From Isochrysis galbana (lineage: Eukaryota > Haptophyta > Isochrysidales > Isochrysidaceae), in the NCBI GenBank assembly GCA_018136815.1, contig CM030945.1, positions 532,605 to 596,604 of the forward strand: 64,000 nt of DNA, in the 5' to 3' direction. Positions 30,701 to 39,826 of the stretch are shown piece after piece. Position 1 is the stretch's first letter. The number at the start of each line of letters is the position of its first letter. The notes beneath the pieces were generated by a model. It saw only the letters and a program-made list of their open reading frames with translations, made no database searches and was not told the origin of the DNA. The position numbers were made by a program, and so were the translations under genes.

Positions 30701-32266
30701 TGGGAGGAGGCGCGCATGAAGGAGTACAACACCTTGGTGACCAACAAGACCTTCATCGACGAGAAGCCAATCAAGGAAGTGGGACGCGCCATCCCACTAG
30801 GTGAGACCCTCCGCTACAAGCGCGACGGCATCCGCAAGTCGCGCATGTACGTGCAAGGCTTCCGCCAAGTCCCGGGCATTGACTTTGACCTCTCGTACTC
30901 GCCAACCATCTCCCATGGCGGCTTTCGACTGTTCTGCGTCATCTCCGTCATCATGTGCACGTACAAGGGCGCCGCCGATGCCATCTCCGCGTACACGCAG
31001 AGCGAGTTGCCCCCCAACGAGCGCGTTTGGGTACGCATGCCCAAGAACTACCGCAAGTACGATGAACACGGACAAGAGCTAGCGGCCCTCTTGGGACAAT
31101 CGCTCTATGGCTTGGTGCAATCCGGCCGCAATTGGTGGCTCAAGTTGTCCATGTGGCTTGAGGCATTTGGCTTCATCGTGGCGTTCAGCGAGCCATGCCT
31201 CTACGTGCTCCGTGATGAGGATTCCTTCATGGTCATGGCCACGTACGTGGACGACATGCCGTGGGGCTCCAATGACATGAAGCTCGTGCGCAAGGTGTTT
31301 GAGGCCATGGAGAAGGATGGCTTTAAGCTCACTTGGCATGAAGGTCTCGATGAAGTACTTGGAGCCCAACTCAAGGAAGTGAGTGATGGAATCATTCTTC
31401 ACCAAGGAGACTACATCAACAAGTTGGTGGGCGCGCACCTCGAAGAGATGACCAAGTACGAGGACACGCTGCGCAACACCGTCGACACGCCATGCAACTC
31501 GTACCTCGGCAAGGACGTCATCGAGGCGCAAGACGAGAAAGAGCGGATCAAGGCGGAGCTCGATCCCAAGTTTGGCACCAAGTACCGCGGCCTCGTCGGT
31601 AGTCTCCTCTACGCCGCCGTGGTGAGCAACCCCGACATCTCGTACACGGTGGGCCAACTTTGCCGCGCGATGTCGTTCCCCACCGTGAACCTTTGGCACG
31701 CGGCGCTGCATTGCCTTCTCTACCTCAAGAACCGTGGCACCATGGGCCTCAAGTACTACAAGAACAATGGCGATAGCCCTATCATCGGCCTCTTTCGTCA
31801 AGGTGAAGGCATGGTACGCGGCATGGTCGACGCATCGTGGGACGTAGTACGTTCGACGAGCGGCTGGCTCATCTTCATCAATGGCAGCCTCGTCGATTGG
31901 GGCAGCAAGCGCCAAAACAGCATCTCCTTGTCGGCCAACGAAGCGGAAACGATGGCGGCCTCCCTCGCTTCGCAGCGTATCGAGAACTTCCGTAACACGC
32001 TCGCGGATCTCGGTTGGAAGCAAGCGGAACCAAGCCCGCTCTTGTCCGACAGCAAGGGTGCAAAGGCACTCGCGGACAATCCCATCATGAAGGGTTTGGC
32101 CCGTCACATCCATCGTCGTGAGCTCTACGTGCGTGAGCTCACGCAGAAGAATGTCTTACGTGTCTACCACGTTCAGACCGAGCTCAATGTGGCCGACATG
32201 ATGACGAAGCCCTTAGCGGCGAACAAGTTCACCAAGTTCCGTGGGCTGATCATGGTTCGCATCTGA
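27743..32266 (+). CDS. Copia Gag-Pol polyprotein
   Basis: One unbroken frame of 1507 residues, the usual size and order for Ty1/copia. Gag covers ~1-265. A zinc knuckle CSHCDRMHTGIC at ~270 has CX2CX3HX3C spacing, shorter than the standard CX2CX4HX4C. The aspartic protease motif LIDSGAT is near 347. The integrase core has Asp in YVDVFYD (~593), Asp in LHSDNE (~638) and Glu in NPAEIAVK (~672). Reverse transcriptase has YVDD at ~1167, with SLYGLVQSGRNWW before it. RNase H has DASWD (~1362), NEAETMAAS (~1400) and SDSKGAKAL (~1435). Integrase before RT is what separates copia from gypsy. All catalytic residues are present, so the element may be active. There is no frameshift between gag and pol. 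Confidence 0.97.
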   Translation: MDKNNDKIFFYNKDGAEWRAFRPKLLAMAGKNGCRRAMLKNKTESVDDADKDKEATQVELNKAYDLLIMCIKDDKLVATLDVLYTDEEEEKYDGHRAFKHIDELHVAVNTEDKAEDKKMEYDTLKMTNLQEFPSREEVTNRFDNMFGIFQGLKGTAREVSVAELYLDMKASFIGCGEGVLREVDKAWGSLEVEHRKRPDMVHKNLVEAAAIAHKHEAVRSTVRPGQRAMQATKTEDDTDAIKKAYEAGFKAGQGGRGGGRSNNNKDKKPCSHCDRMHTGICWSNPDTAHLIDWDKVPEGLQAKIKANLYDAKMKKENKQSGGRLTFTCNKICATTTKNTEDDALRILIDSGATGADYFNDISFFPDGVDETRTDMVEVASGKAIKTWGTGTAKFLALVRPQAGAPLGWHVVEKPDASFGPFKRNMLSTHKACSRNDDMKCIMGKVNGFELPGGAFMPFTMGDDSQGFYVDVRPIPKGETTKAYSLGPYTTDKHKDMHATHEEAREIWRARLGSPSDERLRRLPDYSVDVPANLKRLQARKAEDVNEVALKANAQRRPGGGGGGPWMTNAVGDVITNDILTMPCRSVLTGYKYVDVFYDVFSGLVFAYPMRFKSEHPTMLQRFLADTQGFFIVKRLHSDNEPVLKSDKVQEICDSNLIRKQESNPYEPWGNPAEIAVKLLERTMRPLLLGCNAPQEYWEFALYPAMVIINRIPGAKDSAPPLVRAGIRHTVNLSMLKVFGCKAIVQKPKAYRDNNLSEQAQECIYLGPARYHTGNIFMSLETGKVFVSGVHATFMETEFPWKTTRGGEIPIDKTDQYGKMHGSIYAFGIPEDHEDPDYTPSEHSYSGPITEVEEDNSDNASDTTSPIRAPQRHRRIIESDEEDNDTLTPSGEVQRGPFESEDGKEDTAPRRSSRIAGEELPYTVMDYSTLGNDNTVFGDESASEYSASMCHKILMATEVCDDAIYIGFPKPFKPHQLKYLPQDEQDLWEEARMKEYNTLVTNKTFIDEKPIKEVGRAIPLGETLRYKRDGIRKSRMYVQGFRQVPGIDFDLSYSPTISHGGFRLFCVISVIMCTYKGAADAISAYTQSELPPNERVWVRMPKNYRKYDEHGQELAALLGQSLYGLVQSGRNWWLKLSMWLEAFGFIVAFSEPCLYVLRDEDSFMVMATYVDDMPWGSNDMKLVRKVFEAMEKDGFKLTWHEGLDEVLGAQLKEVSDGIILHQGDYINKLVGAHLEEMTKYEDTLRNTVDTPCNSYLGKDVIEAQDEKERIKAELDPKFGTKYRGLVGSLLYAAVVSNPDISYTVGQLCRAMSFPTVNLWHAALHCLLYLKNRGTMGLKYYKNNGDSPIIGLFRQGEGMVRGMVDASWDVVRSTSGWLIFINGSLVDWGSKRQNSISLSANEAETMAASLASQRIENFRNTLADLGWKQAEPSPLLSDSKGAKALADNPIMKGLARHIHRRELYVRELTQKNVLRVYHVQTELNVADMMTKPLAANKFTKFRGLIMVRI

Positions 32267-32330
32267 GATCTTGCTGCCTTGCGAATCCCTCATTTGTTGC
32301 CCTTCTCCGGGGGATCAGGTCAAGGGGGGG

Positions 32331-32576
32331 TGAGAAGCGCAAGGCTTCATGCAAGGCTTCATGTGTGTCGTGAACCCAAGGCCTAGCTATGGCTAGGTGG
32401 TGTGCAAAGCATTTGTTCTTGTTGGGGTTTTGTTTTTGTGTCGGTTACGTGACCGGCGGTTGAGTCGGTTACGGCGGTTGAGTCGGTTACGGCGGTTGAG
32501 TCGTTTGAACGGACAACGGACCGTGCAAGGGTAGAGACCCCTAAGAGACAAGTAACAAGACAGCTTTCGCCACTCA
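32331..32576 (+). repeat. 3' LTR of intact copia
   Basis: Same 246 bp as the 5' LTR. It directly follows the polypurine tract and is followed by the GTTGC target duplication. Confidence 0.95.
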
Positions 32577-33110
32577 GTTGCGCATTGGCCTTGAGCGCGA
32601 CCTCGTTGACGTCTTCCGCCTTCCTTGCTTGAATGCGCTTGAGGTTGGCGGGCACGTCGACGGAGTAGTCCGGCAGGCGGCGGAGGCGTTCATCGCTAGG
32701 CGATCCAAGGCGCGCGCGCCAAATCTCCTTGGCCTCCTCATGCGTGGCGTGCATGTCCTTGTGCTTGTCGGTGGTGTACGGTCCAAGCGAGTACGCCTTG
32801 GTCGTCTCGCCCTTGGGGATGGGCTGTACGTCCACATAGAAGCCTTGGGAGTCGTCACCCATGGTGAAAGGCATGAATGCACCTCCAGGAAGTTCAAAGC
32901 CATTCACCTTGCCCATGATGCACTTCATATCATCATTGCGTGAGCACGCCTTGTGGGTGGAGAGCATGTTGCGTTTGAATGGGCCAAAGGATGCGTCGGG
33001 CTTCTCGACCACATGCCATCCAAGGGGTGCACCGGCTTGGGGGCAGCAAGCACAAGAGTGCATCTACTTGGGCCCGGCACGCCAGGAAGTTCAAAGCCAT
33101 TCACCTTGCC
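32577..33110. mobile_element. Right part of the target copia plus chimeric scraps
   Basis: 32582-33043 is the reverse integrase/pre-integrase part of the interrupted copy. At 33044 it switches to a forward piece of ~45 bp (equal to about 30010-30050). At 33089 it switches again to a reverse ~28-bp piece (equal to 32890-32918), after which copia similarity ends. Abrupt strand changes over tens of bases cannot come from simple transposition. Confidence 0.85.
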
Positions 33111-33915
33111 GCCCTCCTGGGAGTTTTGTTGTGGGCTTTGGAAAATGGTAAAAAAATGTCACCCCCCCATATTAGTACTTAAAAAGCCCTGTTTGACCGC
33201 TGACCGCCCTATAAGATTAGTGATGACCACTAGTTTATAGTGCGAGGGAGATTGGTGCTGAAGGGGGGGGGGGGGGGGGGGGGAGTGGTGCGGGGGCGCG
33301 ATTTTGGGGAGGGGGGAATTGACGCACGCATGCTCGCACGCACGCACGCACGCTACTGAAAGAAAAGTAGCAAAAAGAAAACTGATTCTGACGAACTAGA
33401 CTCCCTGTCGTGATTACCTATCAAAAAGAAGCCACGGCCATCCCTTGAAGCATCTGCAACGACGAGGACATCCAACGGCGGTTTGGCGACGATGCTGCAA
33501 ATTCCACCGCATCAGCCAATTATCTCAAAGAAGCCACAGCCATCCCTCCGAGCATCTGCAGTGACTAGAGGACATCCAACGGCGGTTCGGCCACGATGCC
33601 GTGAGTCGCCATTTATCCGGAAGCGAATGCACACAAACCTGTGAAGTCACAAGGGGGAACATCTTTGACATGGTGCGAGACGGGTGATCCAATCGAGGGG
33701 CGCGTCCGACGTCATTACCTTTCAGGGCAACGGCAGCGGAAGAAGGCCCCAGTATCAAACTCTTGCTGCAACCGTTGGAAGTAGTTCAAGTGCGGATTTG
33801 CACGAACCTATGCACATTTAGTGCATTGGGTGATTGTGTGTAGCGATCATCGGGTTGGTGTGGGTGGTAACAACGGTCGATGAGGTGCAGTATAGTCTTG
33901 CAATTCGGACGATTA
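33111..33915. other. Intergenic, tandem duplication and G-run
   Basis: CTGTTTGACCGC..GACCGCCCTA at 33188-33212 is a right-end motif of the 15332-16764 TIR family, with a partial internal duplication. A 21-base G-run is at 33263-33283. A 102-bp-offset imperfect duplication (33426-33495 and 33528-33600, AAGAAGCCAC...ACGATGC) follows. No gene seen. Confidence 0.55.
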
Positions 33916-35141
33916 TCACAGAGGTGCGAAACATCGGTATACACTTGCAAATGTACACTTGACGCAACGGAGGGGCGGGCTGTGCGGCGAGCTGCGCACC
34001 AATCGATCCCTATGTCTCAAAGACATCTCAAGGATCGCCTGCAGCTCTTGTTGCCGCCGGCGCTCTGCAACCAGCTCGGCATCTGTGGCTGGGCGAGGGG
34101 CTCCGTCTACAGTCTCCGCCGCTAGTCGTGCCCGCTCGGCCGCCATCGCAATTACCTGCGCACGCCTCGCCTCGCAACGTGCAGGCATCCGTTGCTGGAT
34201 GGTGTTCCACCTGCAGAACGTGCGGCAAGGGGCGGGAGGCTACATTTCATCCAGCAGGGCTCGTATGCAAACGAGGCGGCCGTGCCCTGTGCTTGCGATC
34301 GAAATATTACGGTTCTAGCTGCACTGTCGAATGAACACATGGTATGGGCTTGCTGGGAGATGACGCACAGCAGGGTGCTAATGCTAGGCATCTCGAGCCC
34401 CAAGTCCTTGCGACAGAGCGGACAGCTCGACTTGCTTGCGGTGGCCCTCAGCAAGCAAGGCCGGCAGAACGTGTGGCCGCATGCTGTCGTCGACGGTTCG
34501 AAGAGTAGATCGAGGCAGACCGTGCACCGAAATTCCTCTTCGAATGCCTGGTCCGCACTGGAGCTCGTCTCCTCTTCTGCATCTCCTGGCAGTGTCGCCC
34601 TCTCCGGCGCTCGTGCTTCGTATGCCGTCGAATTGACTGGACAGGCGGCAAGACTGGTTTCGGCAACGCTGCTCCGAATGCCCGGCTGTTGACCCTGCAT
34701 CGGTCCTGCAAGAATTCTATGTGAGTGCGAATCGCCAATGGACTCGGAACAGCTGGCGTCTGCAGAGGTCTGACGGGACTGCTTGGCATGTCTACACTGA
34801 ACCCCAGCAGCCATCACGGGCGGCGTGTTGGCCTCCGAAGGCTCGACCAAAGGCTGATCAAGTGCACACGCCTGCTTCTGCTCCTGACACCTCCTCTGGC
34901 TCCTCTCGCGCGCCTCCTGCTCGTCCGCCTGCTGCTGGAGAGCGTCAAATTCGTCGAGCCTCCGTTTGCCTGCGACAAACTGGTCAGCCACCCGCGCCCA
35001 GAAGGTGCGCTCGGCGGATCCGTCGGGATAGATAGCTGCGAGCTCGCGGTATGCCTCGAGCTCTAGCCCCTCGTCGCCCCTCTCCGTCGCGACGCACAGC
35101 TTGAGCAGCGGCTGGCTCGCGCCGTCGGAGAGCGCCACCAT
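33916..35141 (-). CDS. RING-finger protein with ubiquitin-interacting motif
   Basis: Two exons (35141-34369 and 34210-33916; GT-AG intron 158 bp) give 355 residues. The join rebuilds ISTLLWNTIQQRMPARCEAR, a sequence type found after RING domains in several E3 ligases. The C3HC4 RING spans ~206-246: CTVCLDLLFEP, CGHTFCRPCL, CPLCRKDL. It recruits an E2 and transfers ubiquitin. Exon 2 carries a charged helix and, near 305-325, a UIM-like ELQAILEMSLRHR that would bind ubiquitin. The N-terminus (MVALSDGAS...) has a helical region with ERTFWARVADQF, then a Gln/Glu-rich stretch. The open frame extends upstream to 35930, but that part is low-complexity G/C DNA overlapping the neighbour's first exons, so I chose the Met at 35141. 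Substrate unknown. Confidence 0.82.
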
Positions 35142-35595
35142 CTCGCGCGGGAAAACAGAGGGTATGAAGGGAGGGGGGGAGAGAGGGGGGAGCCCAGCCG
35201 ACTTTGACCGCGTCCCCCTCCCTCCCCCCCTCCCCTCCCCCCCCCCCCTCCCCTCCCTCCCCTCCCCCGCCCACCGCCTCTTTCGCTGCGGGGGGGCGGG
35301 GGGGGGGGGGGGGGAGGGCGCGGGGGAATCGTCGAATCTCCGAGTCCACCCGTCGGCCACCCCGCCTTGGTGGTCCCGCCCCCCCCCCCCCCCGCACTCC
35401 CCCCCGCCGACCAACTCGCCCCCGCCCGCCCCCGGCCCCCCCCCCGCCGCGCGTCCAAGGAGCCGCCGTTGAGAGAGGCCCTCCTTGAGAGAGAAAGGGG
35501 AAGGGACGGGACGTGAGATTTCCGCACGCGACAGGCAAGGAGTGGAGTCGAATCGCCGGAGAGAGGGCAGTTTTGTTTTCGGCCGGAGCGCAGCC
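35142..35595. promoter_or_regulatory. Divergent promoter region, RING gene / desaturase
   Basis: About 450 bp between two head-to-head start codons, made of long C- and G-runs (35215-35275, 35286-35313, 35380-35450). It should serve both genes. No TATA box or other defined element was recognised. Confidence 0.5.
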
Positions 35596-38500
35596 ATGGA
35601 CTCCTGCGTGGGCGCGGGACCCACCCCCTCGTCCCCCGCGCGCGCGGAGCGGCAGCAGGTGCTCTCGATCGTCTCGGCCGCGGCCGCAATACTCCTCACC
35701 GTCCAGGTCAGAGCGGCTACCGCCCCTCCCCCCGCCGCCGCCGCCGCCCTCGTCGCCCCTCGCCTCCACCCTTGCCCCACCCACACGCTGCCACAGGTCG
35801 TGATCCAGACGCACCCGAAGAGCGCATGGTCGCTCAACCACACCAGCATGGCGCTCGCCTTCTTCTCGTCGGTGAGCCGGCCGCCGGGTTTGCCAGCTTC
35901 GAGCGGCGGCCCGCCGCCGGTTGAGCTCACCCGTGGCCTTGTCCGCGCTCACAGGTGGGCTTCACGCTGCTGGGCATGCTGCTCTCCAAGTGTGAGCCGA
36001 CACGCGCTGCCGGCATGGTGCGCTGGCCCCCCGGTCCTCGCTCATCAAATAGACGTGGTATCCGCCGGCTTAGCGTGCATTCTGGCAATTCTCATCGCCT
36101 GCTCGTTGGTCACGCTTGCACGCTGCGCGCAGGTACTGATTGGGCGTGTGATCAACACAGCTCACAACTGGGAGATGGAGACGTTGCGCTCCTTCATTGA
36201 GCTGACCACCTGGCTGAGCGGCATCTGGCTGGCCTTCGATATTACGAATAGCTGGTGGATTGCGCTGCTCTGCGGCTCGCTCTCTGGTTGGGTGCTCGTG
36301 CTCGGCGGTGAGGCGCTAACGCCATTGCTGCGCACCGTCGAGTCACGCATCCGTGCAGCCTACGACATTGCCTCTCCAAATGAGAAGTCGCCGCACCGTC
36401 TGCGAGTGGGCGGCCCCGATGCGCACGCGGCGCTCATTGACCCCGTCATCTTCGCCATCTATGGCATTGGAGGACTCCGCCTCATCTACCAGAACGTTTC
36501 AGACATCGTTTTAGCCGGTGTGCTGGCGGGTCTCGCCGGTTGTGCGCTTCTGGCACTGTCCAAGCTCATCGCCGCATGGCCCCCGACGCGGCGTGCCGGC
36601 CAGATCCTCCAGGATCGAATTCTCAATACTACTGCCAATTGGCGCGCATTCCCTGCCCGTTCGGCCATCGAAGCATGCTCTTTCCTTGGCTGCACCATTG
36701 GCGCGCACGCACGCTATCACGACCGCGTCTTTGCCGTTCAAGCGGGCCTTGGAGCGGGTATGCTCGTCTGCTTGCTCTCCGAAATGCTTGGTGGCAGATG
36801 GATGGTGCCAACTCAGCATGAGGACACTGCAGCCCGCCTGGTCCCCTTCTGTATCTGCGCGTACGTAGTGCTCCTGTCATGCTACTGGACGTTTGCCCCG
36901 TCGGGCGAAGGCCGCTTTCAAGCGTTCTCCTTGCAGCTGTTGTTTGCAATTTGCTGCGGGGCCAGCGCAGAGCTGGCCTCACGCTGCTTTCTGGCACACG
37001 GGCGGACACGTGCACTGGGTGCCTTGATCCAGCAGCGCTTGACACACACAGTCACCAACTGGGAGACGCGACCTCTGCGCTCGGCCATCGAGGTGGGCCT
37101 CACCAACATCTTTACCGTTGCTGTTTGGCACACTTCTCGCAACGTGCACCTCACCTTTGTGGTTGGCGTCGTCTCAGGCATGGGCATTGTCGTCCTTTCT
37201 GATAAGTATATTTTCCGTTCCACCGAGGAGGAGACAGCCGCGGCTATCGCCAAGCCAGCCAATTTGGCCGCACCTTTGATGACTTCTGCCGTAACGAGGG
37301 TGGGCACCAAGGCTGCTCACCCTGTGATGGACGACCGCACTGCTGCACTCGTTGCTCGCGTGGTGTCGCACACAGAACTGTGGGCCCACCGGACTTCCGG
37401 CGATTGCTGGCTAGCCATTCACGGTCGAGTGTACGACGTATCTCGGTGGCATGTCTTTCACCCCGGAGGCGAGGAGATCCTGCTGGCCTATGCTGGCCGT
37501 GACGCGTCAGACCAGTTCGAGCTCTTCCACCCTCCAATGGTGGGTGCGAAGCTGCGTCCCTTCCTCATCGGATCGCTTGAATCCACGCCTCCCCCCAGAA
37601 TGCCCGTGCGTTGGGGTCTCACCTCCAATCCGGAGGCTGACCCTGCGCGGCCGCCCGCCGACCCATCCGATGCACCTTCTAAGAACGCCGCCGTCGATTT
37701 GACAACACGCGACTATCGCGAGCTTCGGCGCGAGCTCTGGGCGGAGGGCGCGTTCGAACCGGAGCCTATCTTTTACATGCTGAAGCAGTTGGTCGTCTTC
37801 GCCTTCTTTGGCGCGGCTCTGCTGGCATTGCGTCCATCCGTTTTCTCTACCTTGCTCTCCGTGGTTGCTCGTTTCATCGGATGGGAGCGCGTCCTTGATC
37901 TGGCGGCGAACTCACACACAGCAGGGCCCCTTGCTACGTGGCAGATCCTCCTCTCTGCAGCCTTGCTCGCTCTGTCCTTGCAACAAGCCGCCTTCATCGG
38001 CCATGACACGCTGCACAACGGTGTCTTCTGCCGCCCACGAGGACAGGGCCTCTCGCGATCGCTGCTGGCACAACTCAACGCGGGGCTCCTCCTAGGTATT
38101 TCATGCGAGATGTGGTTGTGCGAGCACAACCTGCACCACGCATACACGTTGCGGCCGGGCGAGGACCCGCAGTTTCGCTACTTCCCGCTATGGCTACAGT
38201 CGGTAAAAGAAATTCCCCTATGGCTCGCAGAACTTCCAAGCGCACGCACAAGGCCGATCCTTCGCGCGTTTGTCTGGCGTTGCGTGCAGCTCCTCACCCG
38301 TGTACAGCACATAACCATCGCGCCCATGGCGATGCTCATCGGCCGCTACAACTTTTTGCTCATCTCGTGGGTATTTGCGTTCTCGCGGCGTAAGTGGCTG
38401 GATGTGTCCTTCATGGCGGCTCACCTGTGCTGGTTCGCTATCTGGCTCGCCGTGCTGCTTCCTTCGACTCGCGAGCGACTGCTCTTTGTGGCAGTCCACT

Positions 38501-38862
38501 ATGCATGCGTGGGCGTCTTGCATGTGCAACTCCTTCTCTCACATCTTTGCACGCAGCAGTTCTCCGCCGATGAGGAGGCCACGCTCGGCGTGTTCCGCTT
38601 CCAACTCGCCACAACGCGCAACATTGCCACTAACGCGTGGGATTCATGGTTCCACGGTGGCCTCGAGAAGCAAATTGAGCACCATCTTTTCCCGCAGCTA
38701 CCACGCCACCGGCTACACGCCGTAGCGCCAAGAGTCAAGGCCCTTGCTACTAAGCATGGCGTCCCGTACATGGAGGAGGACTTTTCTGCGGCGATGCTGC
38801 TATGTGCGCACAATCTCGCGCGCTTGTCCATCGAGCTTGCCACAGTTAATCCTGCCGCATAG
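35596..38862 (+). CDS. Cytochrome b5 front-end desaturase with triple membrane-repeat N-terminus
   Basis: Exons 35596-35706, 35797-35871, 35955-35991 and 36053-38862 (GT-AG introns of 90, 83 and 61 bp) give 1010 residues. Residues ~515-590 are a cytochrome b5 domain with the haem motif HPGGEE (~544). Residues ~630-1000 are a front-end desaturase with three histidine boxes: HDTLH (~725), HNLHH (~766) and QIEHH (~948). Gln in the last box is the mark of front-end (delta-4/5/6/8) fatty acid or sphingolipid desaturases, which insert double bases toward the carboxyl end in the ER; the substrate cannot be told. Typical members have 440-520 residues. Here ~500 residues precede b5: a multi-pass region with three similar units centred on NTAHNWE (~112), NTTANWR (~270) and HTVTNWE (~410), each followed by R-S-x-IE and two hydrophobic segments. 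I do not recognise this domain. Confidence 0.9.
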   Translation: MDSCVGAGPTPSSPARAERQQVLSIVSAAAAILLTVQVRAATAPPPAAAAALVAPRLHPCPTHTLPQVVIQTHPKSAWSLNHTSMALAFFSSVSRPPGLPASSGGPPPVELTRGLVRAHRWASRCWACCSPSVSRHALPAWCAGPPVLAHQIDVVSAGLACILAILIACSLVTLARCAQVLIGRVINTAHNWEMETLRSFIELTTWLSGIWLAFDITNSWWIALLCGSLSGWVLVLGGEALTPLLRTVESRIRAAYDIASPNEKSPHRLRVGGPDAHAALIDPVIFAIYGIGGLRLIYQNVSDIVLAGVLAGLAGCALLALSKLIAAWPPTRRAGQILQDRILNTTANWRAFPARSAIEACSFLGCTIGAHARYHDRVFAVQAGLGAGMLVCLLSEMLGGRWMVPTQHEDTAARLVPFCICAYVVLLSCYWTFAPSGEGRFQAFSLQLLFAICCGASAELASRCFLAHGRTRALGALIQQRLTHTVTNWETRPLRSAIEVGLTNIFTVAVWHTSRNVHLTFVVGVVSGMGIVVLSDKYIFRSTEEETAAAIAKPANLAAPLMTSAVTRVGTKAAHPVMDDRTAALVARVVSHTELWAHRTSGDCWLAIHGRVYDVSRWHVFHPGGEEILLAYAGRDASDQFELFHPPMVGAKLRPFLIGSLESTPPPRMPVRWGLTSNPEADPARPPADPSDAPSKNAAVDLTTRDYRELRRELWAEGAFEPEPIFYMLKQLVVFAFFGAALLALRPSVFSTLLSVVARFIGWERVLDLAANSHTAGPLATWQILLSAALLALSLQQAAFIGHDTLHNGVFCRPRGQGLSRSLLAQLNAGLLLGISCEMWLCEHNLHHAYTLRPGEDPQFRYFPLWLQSVKEIPLWLAELPSARTRPILRAFVWRCVQLLTRVQHITIAPMAMLIGRYNFLLISWVFAFSRRKWLDVSFMAAHLCWFAIWLAVLLPSTRERLLFVAVHYACVGVLHVQLLLSHLCTQQFSADEEATLGVFRFQLATTRNIATNAWDSWFHGGLEKQIEHHLFPQLPRHRLHAVAPRVKALATKHGVPYMEEDFSAAMLLCAHNLARLSIELATVNPAA

Positions 38863-39813
38863 GAGACGGACGCCAATATCGCGCATCGGGCGCTCCAGGT
38901 GTCGGTGTCTTCCTTGCACTTATCTTGTCGAACCTTGCGCTCTTCCTCATGGCCCACCCTCGTCTGGAGCTTCTCTCGCATGTGTGATCACTGTGTCTCT
39001 CGCCGGTGGTGCCCAAAAACGGGTTGTTGCTTCCCCAAGTGCCTTACAGCATGCAGATGCCCTCCCCATGCGCATCGCGTCGAGCATACACGTACACGAA
39101 CGATGCCCACCCCACTCGATAGTGTTTCTGCTCAATATGCCAATCCCGCCCACTGTTCCCGTGCACGGTCGACTTGCGTCAATGTATAAGCGCGCACATG
39201 CGGTTCTAGAAGACGGGAAATCGCATTCAAAATGGGGCCTCCTTATCGCCGCCGGAGTTGCTCCATCTGATTTGAGATGCAGATTGCCGGTGAATCAGTG
39301 CAATGTGAGGTTCCATGTCCTTGCCGGTCGGACCTCCAACTTTGTGTAACCGTTCGTCTAAATGTAGAGGTGCGGGAGACTGGGTCAAAAAAACTCTTGT
39401 TCATCCGGAGGCCCACTTTTATTATCGTGGGACCGGGGGAAGATTTCCCCTCGTCTCTCTCCCCGCTCGAATTCGAGATAGAGCGAGCTGACGACCGACC
39501 CGCCTGACAGGCCGACCTGCGCCGCACTCCAGCGAGAGCACGGCGGTGGTCAGCCCCTCCTTGTCGCTGGTGTTCAGACTAAATGGTCCGGGTACACCGG
39601 TCGGCGGTCTCACCGGCGTTTCATGTCACCGCACTCGGCCGATTTCTGCTTCACCTGCCCACGCAGCATGGCCGCCAGCCCCACACCACACCACTCCCAG
39701 CCCCAACCTGCTTGCCTACGCGCTCCTACGCGCAGAACCCCATCCAGCCTATCGGTACGCTTCCTCCCAACCCTGCAGACTACCCACCCGCGCGCTCGGG
39801 AATCGTGGCGAGC
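38863..39813. other. Desaturase 3' region and intergenic DNA
   Basis: The 3' untranslated region should start here; no AATAAA is obvious. From about 39400 to 39810 the DNA is ordinary mixed composition with short open frames on several strands, none recognisable. Confidence 0.5.
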
Positions 39814-39826
39814 ATTGCCATACAGC

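Larger units (their letters stand above)
27467..32576 (+). mobile_element. Intact Ty1/copia retrotransposon
   Basis: 5110 bp with two 246-bp LTRs (27467-27712 and 32331-32576) that start TGAG and end CTCA; I saw no difference between them, so insertion is recent. The 5-bp target duplication GTTGC lies at 27462-27466 and 32577-32581. A TGG that could start the primer-binding site lies 2 bp after the 5' LTR (27715, TGGTACCCCCGCC). The polypurine tract AAGGGGGGG ends at 32330. The target was another copia copy in reverse: the sequence left of the duplication (27181-27466) joins that on its right (32577-33043) without loss. Confidence 0.97.

Noticed and set aside
25395..32113. Many minus-strand frames opposite copia coding DNA
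   Set aside because: Shadows of the Gag-Pol frame; the only real reverse pieces are those matching the element in reverse.
35142..35930. N-terminal extension of the RING protein to Met 35930
   Set aside because: Low-complexity G/C DNA that overlaps the desaturase's first exons; the conserved part starts cleanly at Met 35141.
35485..36052. Unspliced 1125-codon reading of the desaturase gene
   Set aside because: The three early introns have good GT-AG borders, and removing them joins hydrophobic segments smoothly; the unspliced text is Pro/Arg-rich filler.
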